Assembly: GCA_002412885.1 (NCBI GenBank) | Contig: DHVX01000064.1 | Location: forward strand, 52,829 to 116,828 | Direction: 5' to 3' | Length of the DNA: 64,000 bases | DNA from: Bacteroidales bacterium UBA5197 | GTDB taxonomy: Bacteria; Bacteroidota; Bacteroidia; Bacteroidales; Lentimicrobiaceae | Shown: positions 1 through 9,077 of the stretch, one piece after another | Layout of the letters: each line of letters begins with the position of its first letter | How positions within the stretch are numbered: the first letter of the stretch is position 1 | Translations under genes and position numbers: made by a program | Notes under the pieces: model-generated | The model's database searches: none | Seen by the model: only the letters and a program-made list of their open reading frames with translations | Told to the model about the DNA's origin: nothing

Positions 1-260
1 ATGTGCTGTTTCCGCGTATCGGCGAAATTATCGGAGGTTCGCAGCGCGAAGAAATACTTGAAAAACTCGTTGCCCGTTGCCGTGAAATGGAAATTCCCGA
101 AAAGGACATCTGGTGGTATCTCGATACCCGCCGTTTCGGCACCGCACCTCATGCCGGTTTCGGACTTGGTTTTGAAAGAATGATGCTTTTTGTGACCGGT
201 ATGGCAAATATCCGCGATGTAATTCCTTTTCCAAGGACTCCGCAAAATGCTGAATTCTGA
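1..260 (+). CDS. asnS: asparaginyl-tRNA synthetase, C-terminal end (partial)
   Basis: Only the last 86 or so codons lie in the window; the reading frame enters from the left edge, with codons beginning at base 3. The fragment carries the class II synthetase motif 3 region (GFGLGFERMMLFVTG) and the typical AsnRS ending IRDVIPFPRTPQNAEF. The Arg of GLGFER contacts ATP in class II enzymes. The enzyme charges tRNA-Asn in the cytoplasm. AspRS is related but normally ends differently; the NIRDVIPFPRTPxxAEF tail is characteristic of AsnRS, so the identification is secure. Confidence 0.95.
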   Translation, partial: VLFPRIGEIIGGSQREEILEKLVARCREMEIPEKDIWWYLDTRRFGTAPHAGFGLGFERMMLFVTGMANIRDVIPFPRTPQNAEF

Positions 261-267
261 TTTTTTT

Positions 268-376
268 TAACTTTGTGCAAGCCTGAATTACCTCTCAGAT
301 TGAGAAAAAACAAAGAAAAAACAGGTCTTTCAGCGGTTGAAATAAAAAAAGTATTGCTTACGTTAATGAAGTAAGC
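268..376 (+). promoter_or_regulatory. asnS-rpoN intergenic signals (weak)
   Basis: TAACTTTG at 268-275 matches the Bacteroidota -7 consensus TAnnTTTG, but no clear -33 TTG sits 19-21 bases upstream. A small inverted repeat GCTTAC/GTAAGC lies at 356-361 and 371-376. The rpoN start follows at 432, so this region may hold the rpoN promoter. Nothing else is recognisable here. Confidence 0.3.
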
Positions 377-431
377 GAAATATTTTGTAAATTGACCCTA
401 TATTCGCAGTGAATTTAAAACAGGAATTTGC

Positions 432-1895
432 ATGTTAACTCAAAAACTACAACAGAAACTTCTCCAGAAACTGTCTCCGCAGCAGATTCTTCTAATGAAG
501 TTGTTGCAGATTCCTTCCATTGCCTTAGAACAACGCATAAAGCAGGAGATTGAAGAAAATCCTGCGCTTGAAGATGCAGCCGATCCCGAAATGAGTACTG
601 ATGCCGAAGAGATTCCCACCGATACCGAACCGGATCCTATGGATGAACTGGAGCGCGAAAGGGACGATTTCGACATTACCGATTATCTTGATGATGACGA
701 CATTCCGGCTTACCGCATGAATTCGAACAACAGCAGTGCCGATGATGAGCACCGCGAAGTTCCTTACGCATCAGGCATTTCTTTTCACGAAACATTAATC
801 TCTCAGCTTGGCCTTCGCCGCCTCGACGAAAGGCAGGTAGCCATTGCAACTTATATTATCGGCAATCTCGATGATTCAGGTTATCTGAACCGTCAGTTGA
901 GCGCAATGGTTGATGATCTGGCATTTACGCAAAACATTTCTACCAATATAGAAGAACTGAATGCAATGCTGAAAGTGGTTCAGGAGTTTGATCCACCGGG
1001 AGTGGGTGCCCGCGACCTGCGTGAGTGCCTGCTTATTCAGCTCAAACGTCAGGAGTATGCGCCTGCAGTTGCTTTGGCTGCACACCTGGTTGACAGGTAC
1101 TTTGATGAGCTCACAAAAAAACATTACGATAAAATATCAAAAAAGGCAAAAGTGAGCGAAGATGAGCTGCGCGATGCCATAAACGAAATACTCAAACTCA
1201 ATCCAAAGCCCGGCAATTCAATGGGAGAAACCTCCCGCACCAATCATTACATCATGCCCGACTTCTTTGTTTATAACAAAGATGGCGATCTGGATCTTCA
1301 GATAAATTCGCGCAACACGCCCGAACTACGACTTAGCCGTACTTATGTGGATATGCTTGAAACTTATGCCGAAAGCAAGTCGAAAAGCAGCAGCCAGAAA
1401 GATGCAGTGATGTTCATCAAACAAAAGATCGACTCGGCAAAATGGTTTATTGATGCCATCAAGCAAAGGCAAAACACGCTTTATGTCACCATGACAGCCA
1501 TAATGGAATATCAGCGTGAGTTTTTCATGACCGGTGACGAAACCAAGCTCAGGCCGATGATTCTGAAGGATATCGCAGAGATTGTTATGCTTGATATTTC
1601 AACCATATCGCGCGTAGCAAACTCAAAATATGTGCAAACTCCTTTCGGCACGTTTTTGCTTAAAACTTTCTTTTCCGAATCCATGCAAACCGATTCAGGC
1701 GAAGAAGTTTCTACCCGCGAAATCAAGAAAATTCTTTCCAATTGCATTGAAGCCGAAGAAAAAGGCAAACCACTCACCGACGAGCAACTCACTGATATAC
1801 TCAAAGAAAAAGGCTACAACATCGCCCGCCGCACGGTAGCCAAGTACCGCGAACAACTCAATATTCCGGTTGCCAGGCTCAGGAAAGAACTTTAG
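432..1895 (+). CDS. rpoN: RNA polymerase sigma-54 factor
   Basis: A 487-residue sigma-54. The N-terminal Gln/Leu-rich region I (QKLQQKLLQKLSPQQILLMKLLQ) is the activator-contact region. It is followed by an acidic region II of about residues 45-85, the core-binding domain, the helix-turn-helix, and the RpoN box ARRTVAKYRE at about 465-474, which reads the -24 element. Length is normal for the family. It directs transcription from -24/-12 promoters and needs an AAA+ activator; no such activator is encoded in this window. It lies 171 bases after asnS on the same strand. Identification is certain; its regulon cannot be inferred from here. Confidence 0.97.
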   Translation: MLTQKLQQKLLQKLSPQQILLMKLLQIPSIALEQRIKQEIEENPALEDAADPEMSTDAEEIPTDTEPDPMDELERERDDFDITDYLDDDDIPAYRMNSNNSSADDEHREVPYASGISFHETLISQLGLRRLDERQVAIATYIIGNLDDSGYLNRQLSAMVDDLAFTQNISTNIEELNAMLKVVQEFDPPGVGARDLRECLLIQLKRQEYAPAVALAAHLVDRYFDELTKKHYDKISKKAKVSEDELRDAINEILKLNPKPGNSMGETSRTNHYIMPDFFVYNKDGDLDLQINSRNTPELRLSRTYVDMLETYAESKSKSSSQKDAVMFIKQKIDSAKWFIDAIKQRQNTLYVTMTAIMEYQREFFMTGDETKLRPMILKDIAEIVMLDISTISRVANSKYVQTPFGTFLLKTFFSESMQTDSGEEVSTREIKKILSNCIEAEEKGKPLTDEQLTDILKEKGYNIARRTVAKYREQLNIPVARLRKEL

Positions 1896-1944
1896 TTTTC
1901 AATAACTTTTTTTGATCATTTCCCCGGTTTGTTTTCTCATGCCT

Positions 1945-2190
1945 AACGCCACGAAGTGGCAGTATATGTAAACCCATGGGCAATGCCCTGGGCTGCTATA
2001 CGCATAAAGTCAAACCAGCGCCCTGAAAGGGCAGCATAATATAACCATATATTCCACCCGGCAGTTGTAAACAAATCAGCCGAACGCCACGAAGTGGCAG
2101 TATATGTAAACCCATGGGCAACGCCCTGGGTTGCTAAACGCATAAAGTCAAACCAGCGCCCTGAAAGGGCAGCATAATATAACCCTATAT
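1945..2190. repeat. two direct copies of a palindrome-rich intergenic repeat
   Basis: Copy 1 (about 1945-2050) and copy 2 (about 2083-2188) start 138 bases apart and differ at only about three positions over 100 bases. Each copy has three short inverted repeats in the same order: GCCACGAAGTGGC, a CCCATGGGCAAnGCCCTGGG block, and GCCCTGAAAGGGC. A further palindrome with the core GGAATTTGCAATTCC sits just after copy 2. This resembles REP/BIME-type elements. The 390-base gap between rpoN and the next gene holds nothing else convincing. Confidence 0.85.
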
Positions 2191-2285
2191 GCGGAATTTG
2201 CAATTCCGCCCTGTAAGGACCAATTATAATATCATTCCTCTAATTTCAATATTCTTGGTACTTTTACAAAAAAATAACCCGTATC

Positions 2286-4436
2286 ATGATCAAGCACATC
2301 AGTTTCTCAAAAAGCTGGATTGCCGTTTTGGCATTGACTGCCTGCACCTCAACCACTGAACCCACAACAACAATTACCATGCAAAGCGATTTCCCCACTC
2401 CCCCGTCTGCAGCCATTAAAGCAGCCACCTTCCAGGAATTCGGCAACGAAAGAATTGATAATTATTTCTGGCTTAAGGAAAAGGAAAGCCCCGAAGTACT
2501 TGCTTATCTCAACGCCGAAAATGCCTATTGCGATACGGTGATGAAATCCACGCTTCCCCTTCAGGAGAAACTTTTCGCCGAAATGAAAGGACGGATCAAG
2601 GAAACCGATGAAACAGTTCCGCAGTCCGATAACGGATATTTTTACTATTCCCGTACCGAAGAGGGGAAACAATACAGGATTTACTGTCGCAAAAAAGGAG
2701 ATGTAAATTCACCCGAAGAAGTAGTTTTTGATGTCAATAAAATGGCCGAAGGCAAGCCCGCATTTATCTTTGCCGGCTACGACATCAGCTCCAACAACAA
2801 ACTTGCAGCCTATGCATCCAATGAAACCGGATCTTTTGCAGATTTCACATTAAAAATCAAGGATCTGGAAAGCGGAAACGATCTTGCTGTAAACATTGAT
2901 AAAGTTCAGGGTTTTACATGGGCCAACGACAGCAAAACCATTTTTTACACCATAGGTAACGAAGCTTTGCGCAGCTGGAGGGTTTACCGCATCGACATTT
3001 CAAACAACAAACCGGCAGAACTGGTATTTGAAGAACCTAACGAACAGTTTATCGTAGGCGTTGAGAAAAGCAAAACCAATGATTTTATCTTCATTTCCAC
3101 AGGCAGTTTCACTTCGTCAGAGTACCATTTTTTGCCTGCAAATGAACCAACAGGGAAGTTTAAAGTATTTATTCCCAGGGTGAAAGATGTTGAATATCAT
3201 GTTAATCATCACAAGGACAAATTCTTTATTCATTACAAAGACCGCGAAAACCTGAATTCCATGGTTTACGAAGCGCCATTGAAAGGTTATGAAGACCGCA
3301 GTACCTGGAAAGTGTTTATTCCGCACGACAAAGATGCAAAACTTGAAGGACTGGATATTTTTCAGGATTATCTGGCTGCACAGATAAGAAGAAACGGCCT
3401 GAACGAAATTCGCGTAATCGGGCTGAAGAGTGGCGATCAGAAAACCATCAGTTTCCCTGAGCCGGTTTACACGGCATACATGAACGGGACTCCGGAATAT
3501 ACTTCCACCACGCTGCGATACAGCTATACATCACTCAATCGCCCCAACAGCGTGTTTGAATACGAACTGTCAACCGGAAAAAGTACGCTGCTGAAACAAC
3601 AGGAAATCCCGGGCGGTTTTAATCCCGATGATTACACAGTGGAGCGCGTATGGGCAACCGCAACTGATGGTGTTCAGGTTCCGATGTCGATAGTTTATAA
3701 AAAATCGCTGAAAAAGGATGGCAGCAATCCTGCGCTGCTTTATTCTTATGGATCATACGGAGCCAGCTCTGATGCCTATTTTATTTCAAGTTTCTACAGC
3801 CTTATTGATCGCGGTTTTGTATTTGCGATTGCTCAGATACGTGGCGGCAGCGATATGGGTGAACAATGGTATGAAGACGGCAAGCTGCTGAAGAAGAAAA
3901 ACACTTTTACCGATTTTATCTCCTGTGCCGAAAAACTGATTGCTGATAAATTTACAGCATCTGACAAACTGGCCATTATGGGAGGAAGTGCCGGCGGATT
4001 GCTGGTTGGTGCCGTTGCCAATATGCGTCCCGAACTTTTTAACACGGTGGTGGCCCAGGTTCCTTTTGTGGATGTAATCAATACAATGCTCGACACAAGT
4101 TTGCCGCTCACTACCCAGGAATATGAAGAATGGGGAAATCCGAACGAAGAAGAATATTACAAATACATGCTTTCTTACTCACCTTACGACAACATAAAAG
4201 CGCAAAATTATCCAAACATGCTGATTACCGGCGGATTGAATGATTCACAGGTAGGATATCAGGAACCTGCAAAGTTTGCTGCAAAACTCAGAGCCATGAA
4301 AACCGACAATAACATATTGCTGCTGAAAACCAATATGGAGTCAGGTCATGGCGGAGCTACCGGTCGTTTTGATGCGCTGAAAGAAACAGCTTTTGAAGTA
4401 GCCTTCATCCTTAACCGGGTTGGGATTAACGATTAA
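2286..4436 (+). CDS. prolyl oligopeptidase family (S9A) lipoprotein, oligopeptidase B-like
   Basis: A 716-residue serine peptidase. The N-terminus is a lipoprotein signal with lipobox LTAC (Cys20), so it is probably anchored in the envelope. Residues of about 40-440 form the seven-bladed propeller that gates access by short peptides. The C-terminal alpha/beta-hydrolase domain holds the nucleophile in GGSAGG (Ser568), Asp653 in GGLNDSQV and His688 in ESGHGG, so the catalytic triad is complete. The end of the domain (NDSQVGYQEPAKFAAKLR) is closest to the oligopeptidase B (PtrB) branch, which cleaves after basic residues; that specificity is inferred. It stands alone after the repeat block and is followed 27 bases later by the Cys-rich gene. 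Confidence 0.93.
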   Translation: MIKHISFSKSWIAVLALTACTSTTEPTTTITMQSDFPTPPSAAIKAATFQEFGNERIDNYFWLKEKESPEVLAYLNAENAYCDTVMKSTLPLQEKLFAEMKGRIKETDETVPQSDNGYFYYSRTEEGKQYRIYCRKKGDVNSPEEVVFDVNKMAEGKPAFIFAGYDISSNNKLAAYASNETGSFADFTLKIKDLESGNDLAVNIDKVQGFTWANDSKTIFYTIGNEALRSWRVYRIDISNNKPAELVFEEPNEQFIVGVEKSKTNDFIFISTGSFTSSEYHFLPANEPTGKFKVFIPRVKDVEYHVNHHKDKFFIHYKDRENLNSMVYEAPLKGYEDRSTWKVFIPHDKDAKLEGLDIFQDYLAAQIRRNGLNEIRVIGLKSGDQKTISFPEPVYTAYMNGTPEYTSTTLRYSYTSLNRPNSVFEYELSTGKSTLLKQQEIPGGFNPDDYTVERVWATATDGVQVPMSIVYKKSLKKDGSNPALLYSYGSYGASSDAYFISSFYSLIDRGFVFAIAQIRGGSDMGEQWYEDGKLLKKKNTFTDFISCAEKLIADKFTASDKLAIMGGSAGGLLVGAVANMRPELFNTVVAQVPFVDVINTMLDTSLPLTTQEYEEWGNPNEEEYYKYMLSYSPYDNIKAQNYPNMLITGGLNDSQVGYQEPAKFAAKLRAMKTDNNILLLKTNMESGHGGATGRFDALKETAFEVAFILNRVGIND

Positions 4437-4463
4437 TCATACCGAAACTCACCCTGATTCATC

Positions 4464-5216
4464 ATGGAAAGAGAAAAAAGTTCAGACCTGCTCAAACGCA
4501 TTCATGAGCAATACGAAGTAATACCGGGCATTCACAATTATTGCGATCGTTGGTGTCAGCGTTGCCGGTTCTGCACCCGTTGCAGTGTTTATCTCATGGA
4601 AGTTGAGGAGGAAAAGTTCAGGGTGGAAAACAATCTGCCGGAACAGGATTTTGAAGAATCAATGATCAATATACTGCAGGATACCATGGAAATGATTATT
4701 GAAATGGCTACTGAAGATGGAATTGAACTGAGTGAGGAGATGGACGCAGAATTGGAATTCTTCCCGCCTCGCCGAACCGGAAAGAAACACTATCTCTTCA
4801 GAAAAGCGGATGAGCATTCAAAATGGCTGATTAAATGGCTTAGGGAGAACACAAAAAAACTTGACACAAAAGTGAAAGAATTCAGCGAAACCTCTAAAAC
4901 GGATTTTCTGATTTTTGAGAATGCTATTGACTCATTGAGCTGGTATATGCACTTTATTGCTGTAAAGTTTTCCCGGGCACTTTTACCTCCTTACGATGAA
5001 TCACCCGAATCCAGTTATGACAAAAACGGATCAGCCAAAATCGCCATTATTGCAACTGAAAATACCATGCAAGCCATTTCGGCAATTATGAGTTATTTTC
5101 CGGAAGACGAGGATGAATTCCTCACAGCGCTGGTAAGGCTGGAAAGGATACGAAAACGTGCACTGAAAGAATTTCCCGATGCCATGAGTTTCAAAAGGCC
5201 GGGATTTGATGACTGA
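4464..5216 (+). CDS. hypothetical protein with N-terminal cysteine cluster
   Basis: A 250-residue soluble protein that I do not recognise. Residues 27-40 hold five cysteines in the spacing Cx3Cx2Cx2Cx2C (CDRWCQRCRFCTRC), consistent with a metal or iron-sulfur site. The rest is acidic and predicted helical, with no signal peptide and no transmembrane segment. It lies 27 bases after the S9 peptidase on the same strand and is followed by a strong hairpin terminator, so the two may be co-transcribed. No catalytic motif is visible and no function should be assigned. Confidence 0.75.
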   Translation: MEREKSSDLLKRIHEQYEVIPGIHNYCDRWCQRCRFCTRCSVYLMEVEEEKFRVENNLPEQDFEESMINILQDTMEMIIEMATEDGIELSEEMDAELEFFPPRRTGKKHYLFRKADEHSKWLIKWLRENTKKLDTKVKEFSETSKTDFLIFENAIDSLSWYMHFIAVKFSRALLPPYDESPESSYDKNGSAKIAIIATENTMQAISAIMSYFPEDEDEFLTALVRLERIRKRALKEFPDAMSFKRPGFDD

Positions 5217-5217
5217 A

Positions 5218-5270
5218 GCAGTTGAAAAAACTGTCTCAAATGCCTGAAAAGACAGTTGAGACTGCTTTTT
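5218..5270. terminator. bidirectional hairpin terminator between convergent genes
   Basis: Nested inverted repeats: outer GCAGT/ACTGC (5218-5222, 5261-5265) and inner AACTGTCT/AGACAGTT (5229-5236, 5250-5257), followed by a T-run on the plus strand (TTTTTC). It sits directly between the stop of the Cys-rich gene and the end of the convergent metal-uptake operon. Confidence 0.75.
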
Positions 5271-5281
5271 CAATACAGATA

Positions 5282-5749
5282 CTATTCAATTACCTTGAAA
5301 CTTATTCCTTTGATGGTCTGCCAGCCGGCTTTATCGGTCAGGCGAACCATCATATGATAATCACCGGTATCGGCATCAGCCGGAATAAAAATATCCACAG
5401 ATGCAGTATAGCTTTCTGATCCTTCGGGAATTTCATATTCACGGATCAGCCTGAAAGGATTGACCGGTGATTTTATTGGCCAGAATTCACAATTCAGAGG
5501 ATCGGTGCTGTGGGTGTGATGGTCGAAGTTGTGATGGATATCGAGGCTGAATGCGCCCAACGCTGCGTTATCGCTGAATTTTGCAATAAAAGTGAATGTT
5601 GTCCCACGTTGTATTTCATCACAATTTACCGGAAAGCCGCCGCAACAGTCCATTTCAATTTCGGGATACACATAGTCCTTCTCTTCTTTGGAACAACCCC
5701 CGGCTACTGCCAGAAGTAACGGTAAAAAGAGGATGGTCAGCTTTTTCAT
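5282..5749 (-). CDS. DUF4625 lipoprotein, His-rich
   Basis: 155 residues when started at the ATG that gives MKKLTILF, which places the lipobox (AVAGGC) correctly; a longer start 72 bases upstream would bury the signal peptide. The mature part is one Ig-like beta-sandwich of the DUF4625 type, with the family-style IPADADTGDYHMMVRLTDKAGWQ stretch. It contains a striking HHNFDHHTHSTD segment and paired cysteines (DCC) that look like metal ligands. It is the last gene of the leftward Fur-headed operon. A role in metal capture at the cell surface is inferred from the ligand-rich sequence and from context, not from known family function. Confidence 0.8.
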   Translation of the reverse strand: MKKLTILFLPLLLAVAGGCSKEEKDYVYPEIEMDCCGGFPVNCDEIQRGTTFTFIAKFSDNAALGAFSLDIHHNFDHHTHSTDPLNCEFWPIKSPVNPFRLIREYEIPEGSESYTASVDIFIPADADTGDYHMMVRLTDKAGWQTIKGISFKVIE

Positions 5750-5843
5750 TTGAAAACAATTTTTAGGGTTTGAAATAAAACCGCTCAAAGTCTTATGTAC
5801 GGTATTGAATATGCCGGGCATTTGGGCTTTAAGCTGAAGAACA

Positions 5844-6278
5844 CTACTTTACATCAGGCAACTTAATCAGCAGTTCGGCTTCTTTTACCGTGCGGTTACC
5901 TTCCTGATCAGTCGCCGAAATGTGAAAATGATAATCGCCGGGTTCTGTATCTGCCGGGATGTCTATATCCTCATGGAAATCAATGTTTTTAACCCCTGCA
6001 TATCCAACTGTATAAATGGAATCAAATGTCCACCCGGTTAAGGCCTTCAAAGTGCCATGCTCTGATTCAGAATGAACTTTTACCTGTATGAATGCAATCT
6101 TACCTTCTGCAAAAATCTCAGCGTCAACGTGAAGGTCGCTGCCAATTATAGCAATACCGCTGTTGTCATGCCCCAGTTCAAACGTAAGGAATTCGGGAGC
6201 TTTTATTTCGTCCTTTTTGCACGAAGAAATGGCTGCAATGGTTATTATTGCAAGAATAAGTGATCTGATATTTTTCAT
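5844..6278 (-). CDS. DUF4625 lipoprotein
   Basis: 144 residues with a lipoprotein signal ending ISSC and a single DUF4625 beta-sandwich (IPADTEPGDYHFHISATDQEGN). Its start codon overlaps the stop of the TonB-dependent receptor in an ATGA arrangement, which implies translational coupling. It is a paralogue of the next gene in the operon but has fewer histidines (DLHVDAEIF, VHSESEHG). It is likely an outer-membrane-anchored accessory lipoprotein of the receptor. The biochemical role is unknown. Confidence 0.8.
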   Translation of the reverse strand: MKNIRSLILAIITIAAISSCKKDEIKAPEFLTFELGHDNSGIAIIGSDLHVDAEIFAEGKIAFIQVKVHSESEHGTLKALTGWTFDSIYTVGYAGVKNIDFHEDIDIPADTEPGDYHFHISATDQEGNRTVKEAELLIKLPDVK

Positions 6279-8659
6279 TTTTGTAATTGTTTAGGTTTGA
6301 CAAGAAAAGGAATTCTTATCCCGATATTCAATCCTCTGCCAGGCTCGGGAACACCTATCAGACGGTAAAAACTAGTATGGTTCAGGTAGCGGGTGTTTAA
6401 GAGGTTGCTCAGCCTCAGCGTTAAAATGATGGGTTGATTTCCGGCTTTGAAGGTTGTGCCTGCTGAAAGGTTGATCACCTGATGACCCGGCGTTTTCTTT
6501 TCAGGCGGAACAATCTCATTCTGGGCAGAAACCAGTTTAAAATCTGCCGAGATCCACGTATCAGAAAGAAAAACTGCATCTCCCGGATTAAAAGTGAGAT
6601 TAATCAAAAAAGAGGCCGGTGGCGATAATGGCAATCCAAATCCCTTTTTTTCGCCCGAAAGCTGACGCGACCATACATATTCGCCAATTGCGCCGGCTTT
6701 AATTTTTGAACCTAAGTTGTAGTGAAAATGCATTTCCCCGCCGCCCCTGATTACTTTACTTTGCTTATACTCAAATACCTGAAGGCCCTCATAATACTGA
6801 TAAGTAGGATTCAGGTAGATAAAGGACGGGAAATATCCCGCGAAGGGCGACAATTCAAAAGCCCACACGGAGTGGTTAATTTCCATTCCAAAGTCAAGCT
6901 GATAAGCTGTTTCAGGTTTCAGGTCAGGATTGCCTTTTTCGAAACGATACATATGGTAATTCACGCCGTCTGATGCCAGTTCTTTGGCCAGCGGCATCCT
7001 GAAACTGTTGCCCAGGTTCACTTTCAGGGTTAGTTTCTGATACTTATAAACCATTCCGGCCGACCAGCTCAGGTGAGAAAAATCAAGATCAGATGCGCTC
7101 GCCCTTTCCTTAAAAACAGAAGTGGTATCCTGAGCGCTCACAGGACTGACAAACCAGTCATTGTATTGCTCAATCCGGATATTACCAGCATCAAAACGTA
7201 AGCCTCCCGATATAAGCAGGCGGGTGGTTGGTCTGCTTTCGCCGACAAGGAAAGCACCGGCCATTTTTCTGCTAAAGGATGGCAGAATGAAACCCCATCC
7301 TGCTGATTGGTTCTGCTGGATTTCAGCATTCACGCCTCCTGAAAGGTTCACTTTTGAAGTCTCTCTGTTCTTTATGGTATAGTTGACTGACCAGCTTTCC
7401 TTATCAAACCTGCGCTCAAGACTGTCGGGCGGTTTGGGCATGTATCCATGTTCAACCGCCTCGGAAAACTCCTGTCGGGCATTCTGCTGAAAAGCAATAT
7501 CCAGCTGATGGTTTAACCCATTTATGTTGATTAAATTCCGCGAATGCACCTTGAAATGATTTACCTGTTGATAAGGCAGATCGATGTCGCGGTCACTGCG
7601 GTCGTAATCAATCTGTGAATTGCGTATTTCCAGTCCATGTGCATTGGCAAAAAAACCGCTTTTCGAAAAAGTATTGTTCACAAAAAGGGTGGAACTCATT
7701 TTATCAGTAACCCATCCCAGACTGACACTTCCATTCTTTTCTTCACCGGCGCTGTTTCTCAGCTTCCTGTCCTTAAGCTTAAAGTAGTATGAATAATATT
7801 CCACACTATCCACCGGCACACTATAATCCGCATAGTCAATCAGCGTTATTCTGGCTTTTGCCCAGAGTTTCTCATATCTGCCGTGCAAACCTGCGGAAAC
7901 AGCTCCCAGCATATTGTTGGTTTGTCCGCTAAAGTCGATATTCCCTCCCAGACTTCGGGGTTCGGGCAGGAATGACTGCTTCAGGTCGATAACGCCGGCA
8001 ATGGCGTCGGATCCGTACATCAGCGAAGCAGGGCCTTTGATCACTTCAATCCGTTCCACATTAAACTGATCAACTTCAACTCCGTGATCGGCGCCCCATT
8101 GCTGACTTTCATGCTTGATGCCGTTTTCGGCAACCACCACCTGATTAAAACTCAATCCGCGGATAACGGGTTTCGATTGCCCCGATCCTATGCTTATGGA
8201 ATTTATACCCGGAAGCCGATCAAGCGATTGCATCAGACTGCCAGAAATATTCATCCTTATAAACTGATCGTTAACAACTTCCACTGGCCGGGAATCATTG
8301 CTTCGCCTGAATTCATGATGGCTGTTGATGATTTCAACTTCTGAAAGTGTGACAATCCGTGGCTTCAAAACAATTAAAAACAAGGTATCTTTCGTAAGTT
8401 CGATTGTGTGTGATTGCTTTTCAAATCCCATAGCGGTGAAAGAAAGTACATAATTTCCTTCCGAAAGGAAACCAAGTGAAAAAAGGCCGCTTTTATCGGT
8501 TGTGGTTCCACTGAGTTTTTTACCGGCAGTAATATTCACGCCAGCAACAGGCAAGCTGTCAGCAGACAAAACCGTCCCCTGAATTGTATGTTTTTGCTGG
8601 GCGAAAGCCAATGACACATACAGCATTAGAATAGCAAAAGCAAATGCTTTCAGCTTCAT
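6275..8659 (-). CDS. TonB-dependent outer membrane receptor (probable metal/metallophore uptake)
   Basis: 794 residues from the ATG giving MKLKAFAFAILMLYV, a clean signal peptide ending AFAQ; an upstream alternative adds 33 residues with no signal character. After the signal comes a carboxypeptidase-regulatory-like (CNA_B) domain (about 25-110) and then the plug domain, with RLPGINSISIG and VERIEVIKGPASLMYGSDAIAGVI. The 22-strand barrel ends with an aromatic (GIRIPF), after which nine extra residues overlap the next gene. It imports a ligand across the outer membrane using TonB energy. Size and plug are like siderophore/metal receptors, not SusC. The Fur-type regulator and His-rich partners suggest zinc or iron; the substrate is inferred. 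Confidence 0.93.
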   Translation of the reverse strand: MKLKAFAFAILMLYVSLAFAQQKHTIQGTVLSADSLPVAGVNITAGKKLSGTTTDKSGLFSLGFLSEGNYVLSFTAMGFEKQSHTIELTKDTLFLIVLKPRIVTLSEVEIINSHHEFRRSNDSRPVEVVNDQFIRMNISGSLMQSLDRLPGINSISIGSGQSKPVIRGLSFNQVVVAENGIKHESQQWGADHGVEVDQFNVERIEVIKGPASLMYGSDAIAGVIDLKQSFLPEPRSLGGNIDFSGQTNNMLGAVSAGLHGRYEKLWAKARITLIDYADYSVPVDSVEYYSYYFKLKDRKLRNSAGEEKNGSVSLGWVTDKMSSTLFVNNTFSKSGFFANAHGLEIRNSQIDYDRSDRDIDLPYQQVNHFKVHSRNLININGLNHQLDIAFQQNARQEFSEAVEHGYMPKPPDSLERRFDKESWSVNYTIKNRETSKVNLSGGVNAEIQQNQSAGWGFILPSFSRKMAGAFLVGESRPTTRLLISGGLRFDAGNIRIEQYNDWFVSPVSAQDTTSVFKERASASDLDFSHLSWSAGMVYKYQKLTLKVNLGNSFRMPLAKELASDGVNYHMYRFEKGNPDLKPETAYQLDFGMEINHSVWAFELSPFAGYFPSFIYLNPTYQYYEGLQVFEYKQSKVIRGGGEMHFHYNLGSKIKAGAIGEYVWSRQLSGEKKGFGLPLSPPASFLINLTFNPGDAVFLSDTWISADFKLVSAQNEIVPPEKKTPGHQVINLSAGTTFKAGNQPIILTLRLSNLLNTRYLNHTSFYRLIGVPEPGRGLNIGIRIPFLVKPKQLQK

Positions 8660-8726
8660 TATTAAATATTTAGGAAAGTATTCGGGTGAAGTGAGTTGTT
8701 TGAAACTCCTTTGAGATAGGGAATAT

Positions 8727-9059
8727 TTATACTGATGGCGGGGCACGAAGCGAAGCAAATATTGATTTGCTTTTCACTTCGGATTGTTCTTTAGGGATTT
8801 GTATTGCATAAAAAGCAGAACTCACTTCAGGAAGATTACAATCAACCGGAGAAATTACCTGCACATATTGAAAATCACAAATCAGGCAGCTGTGAACAGC
8901 ATGTTGATGCACTGAGCGGTTCAGCCCTTCCTTCGCGACTACAACACAGCAATGCTCTTCTTCATGCCTGTGCAAGCCCTGAACCAAGATGGGCATAAGC
9001 AGAACAAGCAGGAGAAAAAATGCTTTGCACTTTAACAATATGTTGTTTCGCGTTGTCAA
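8727..9059 (-). CDS. small His/Cys-rich membrane protein of the metal-uptake operon
   Basis: 110 residues. There is no ATG in frame before the hydrophobic segment; the most plausible start is a TTG preceded by AAAGG, and an in-frame stop lies just upstream. One N-terminal membrane or signal segment (FFLLLVLLMPILV) is followed by HRHEEEHCC and HQHAVHSCLICDF. The layout resembles the small DUF2946-like proteins found beside metal-related TonB receptors (CxxC preceded by histidines), but I cannot assign the family. It sits 18 bases after the Fur-family gene and 67 bases before the receptor. A metal chaperone or sensor role is inference. Confidence 0.65.
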   Translation of the reverse strand: MTTRNNILLKCKAFFLLLVLLMPILVQGLHRHEEEHCCVVVAKEGLNRSVHQHAVHSCLICDFQYVQVISPVDCNLPEVSSAFYAIQIPKEQSEVKSKSIFASLRAPPSV

Positions 9060-9077
9060 ACCTTTATCTTTTATTTT

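Noticed and set aside
1943..2203. An 86-codon minus-strand open frame with two repeated peptide halves
   Set aside because: It is simply the translation of the duplicated palindromic repeat; there is no start context, and the repeat explains the frame.
8804..8998. Plus-strand 64-codon open frame
   Set aside because: It is antisense to the small His/Cys-rich gene of the metal operon and has no promoter or protein-like composition.
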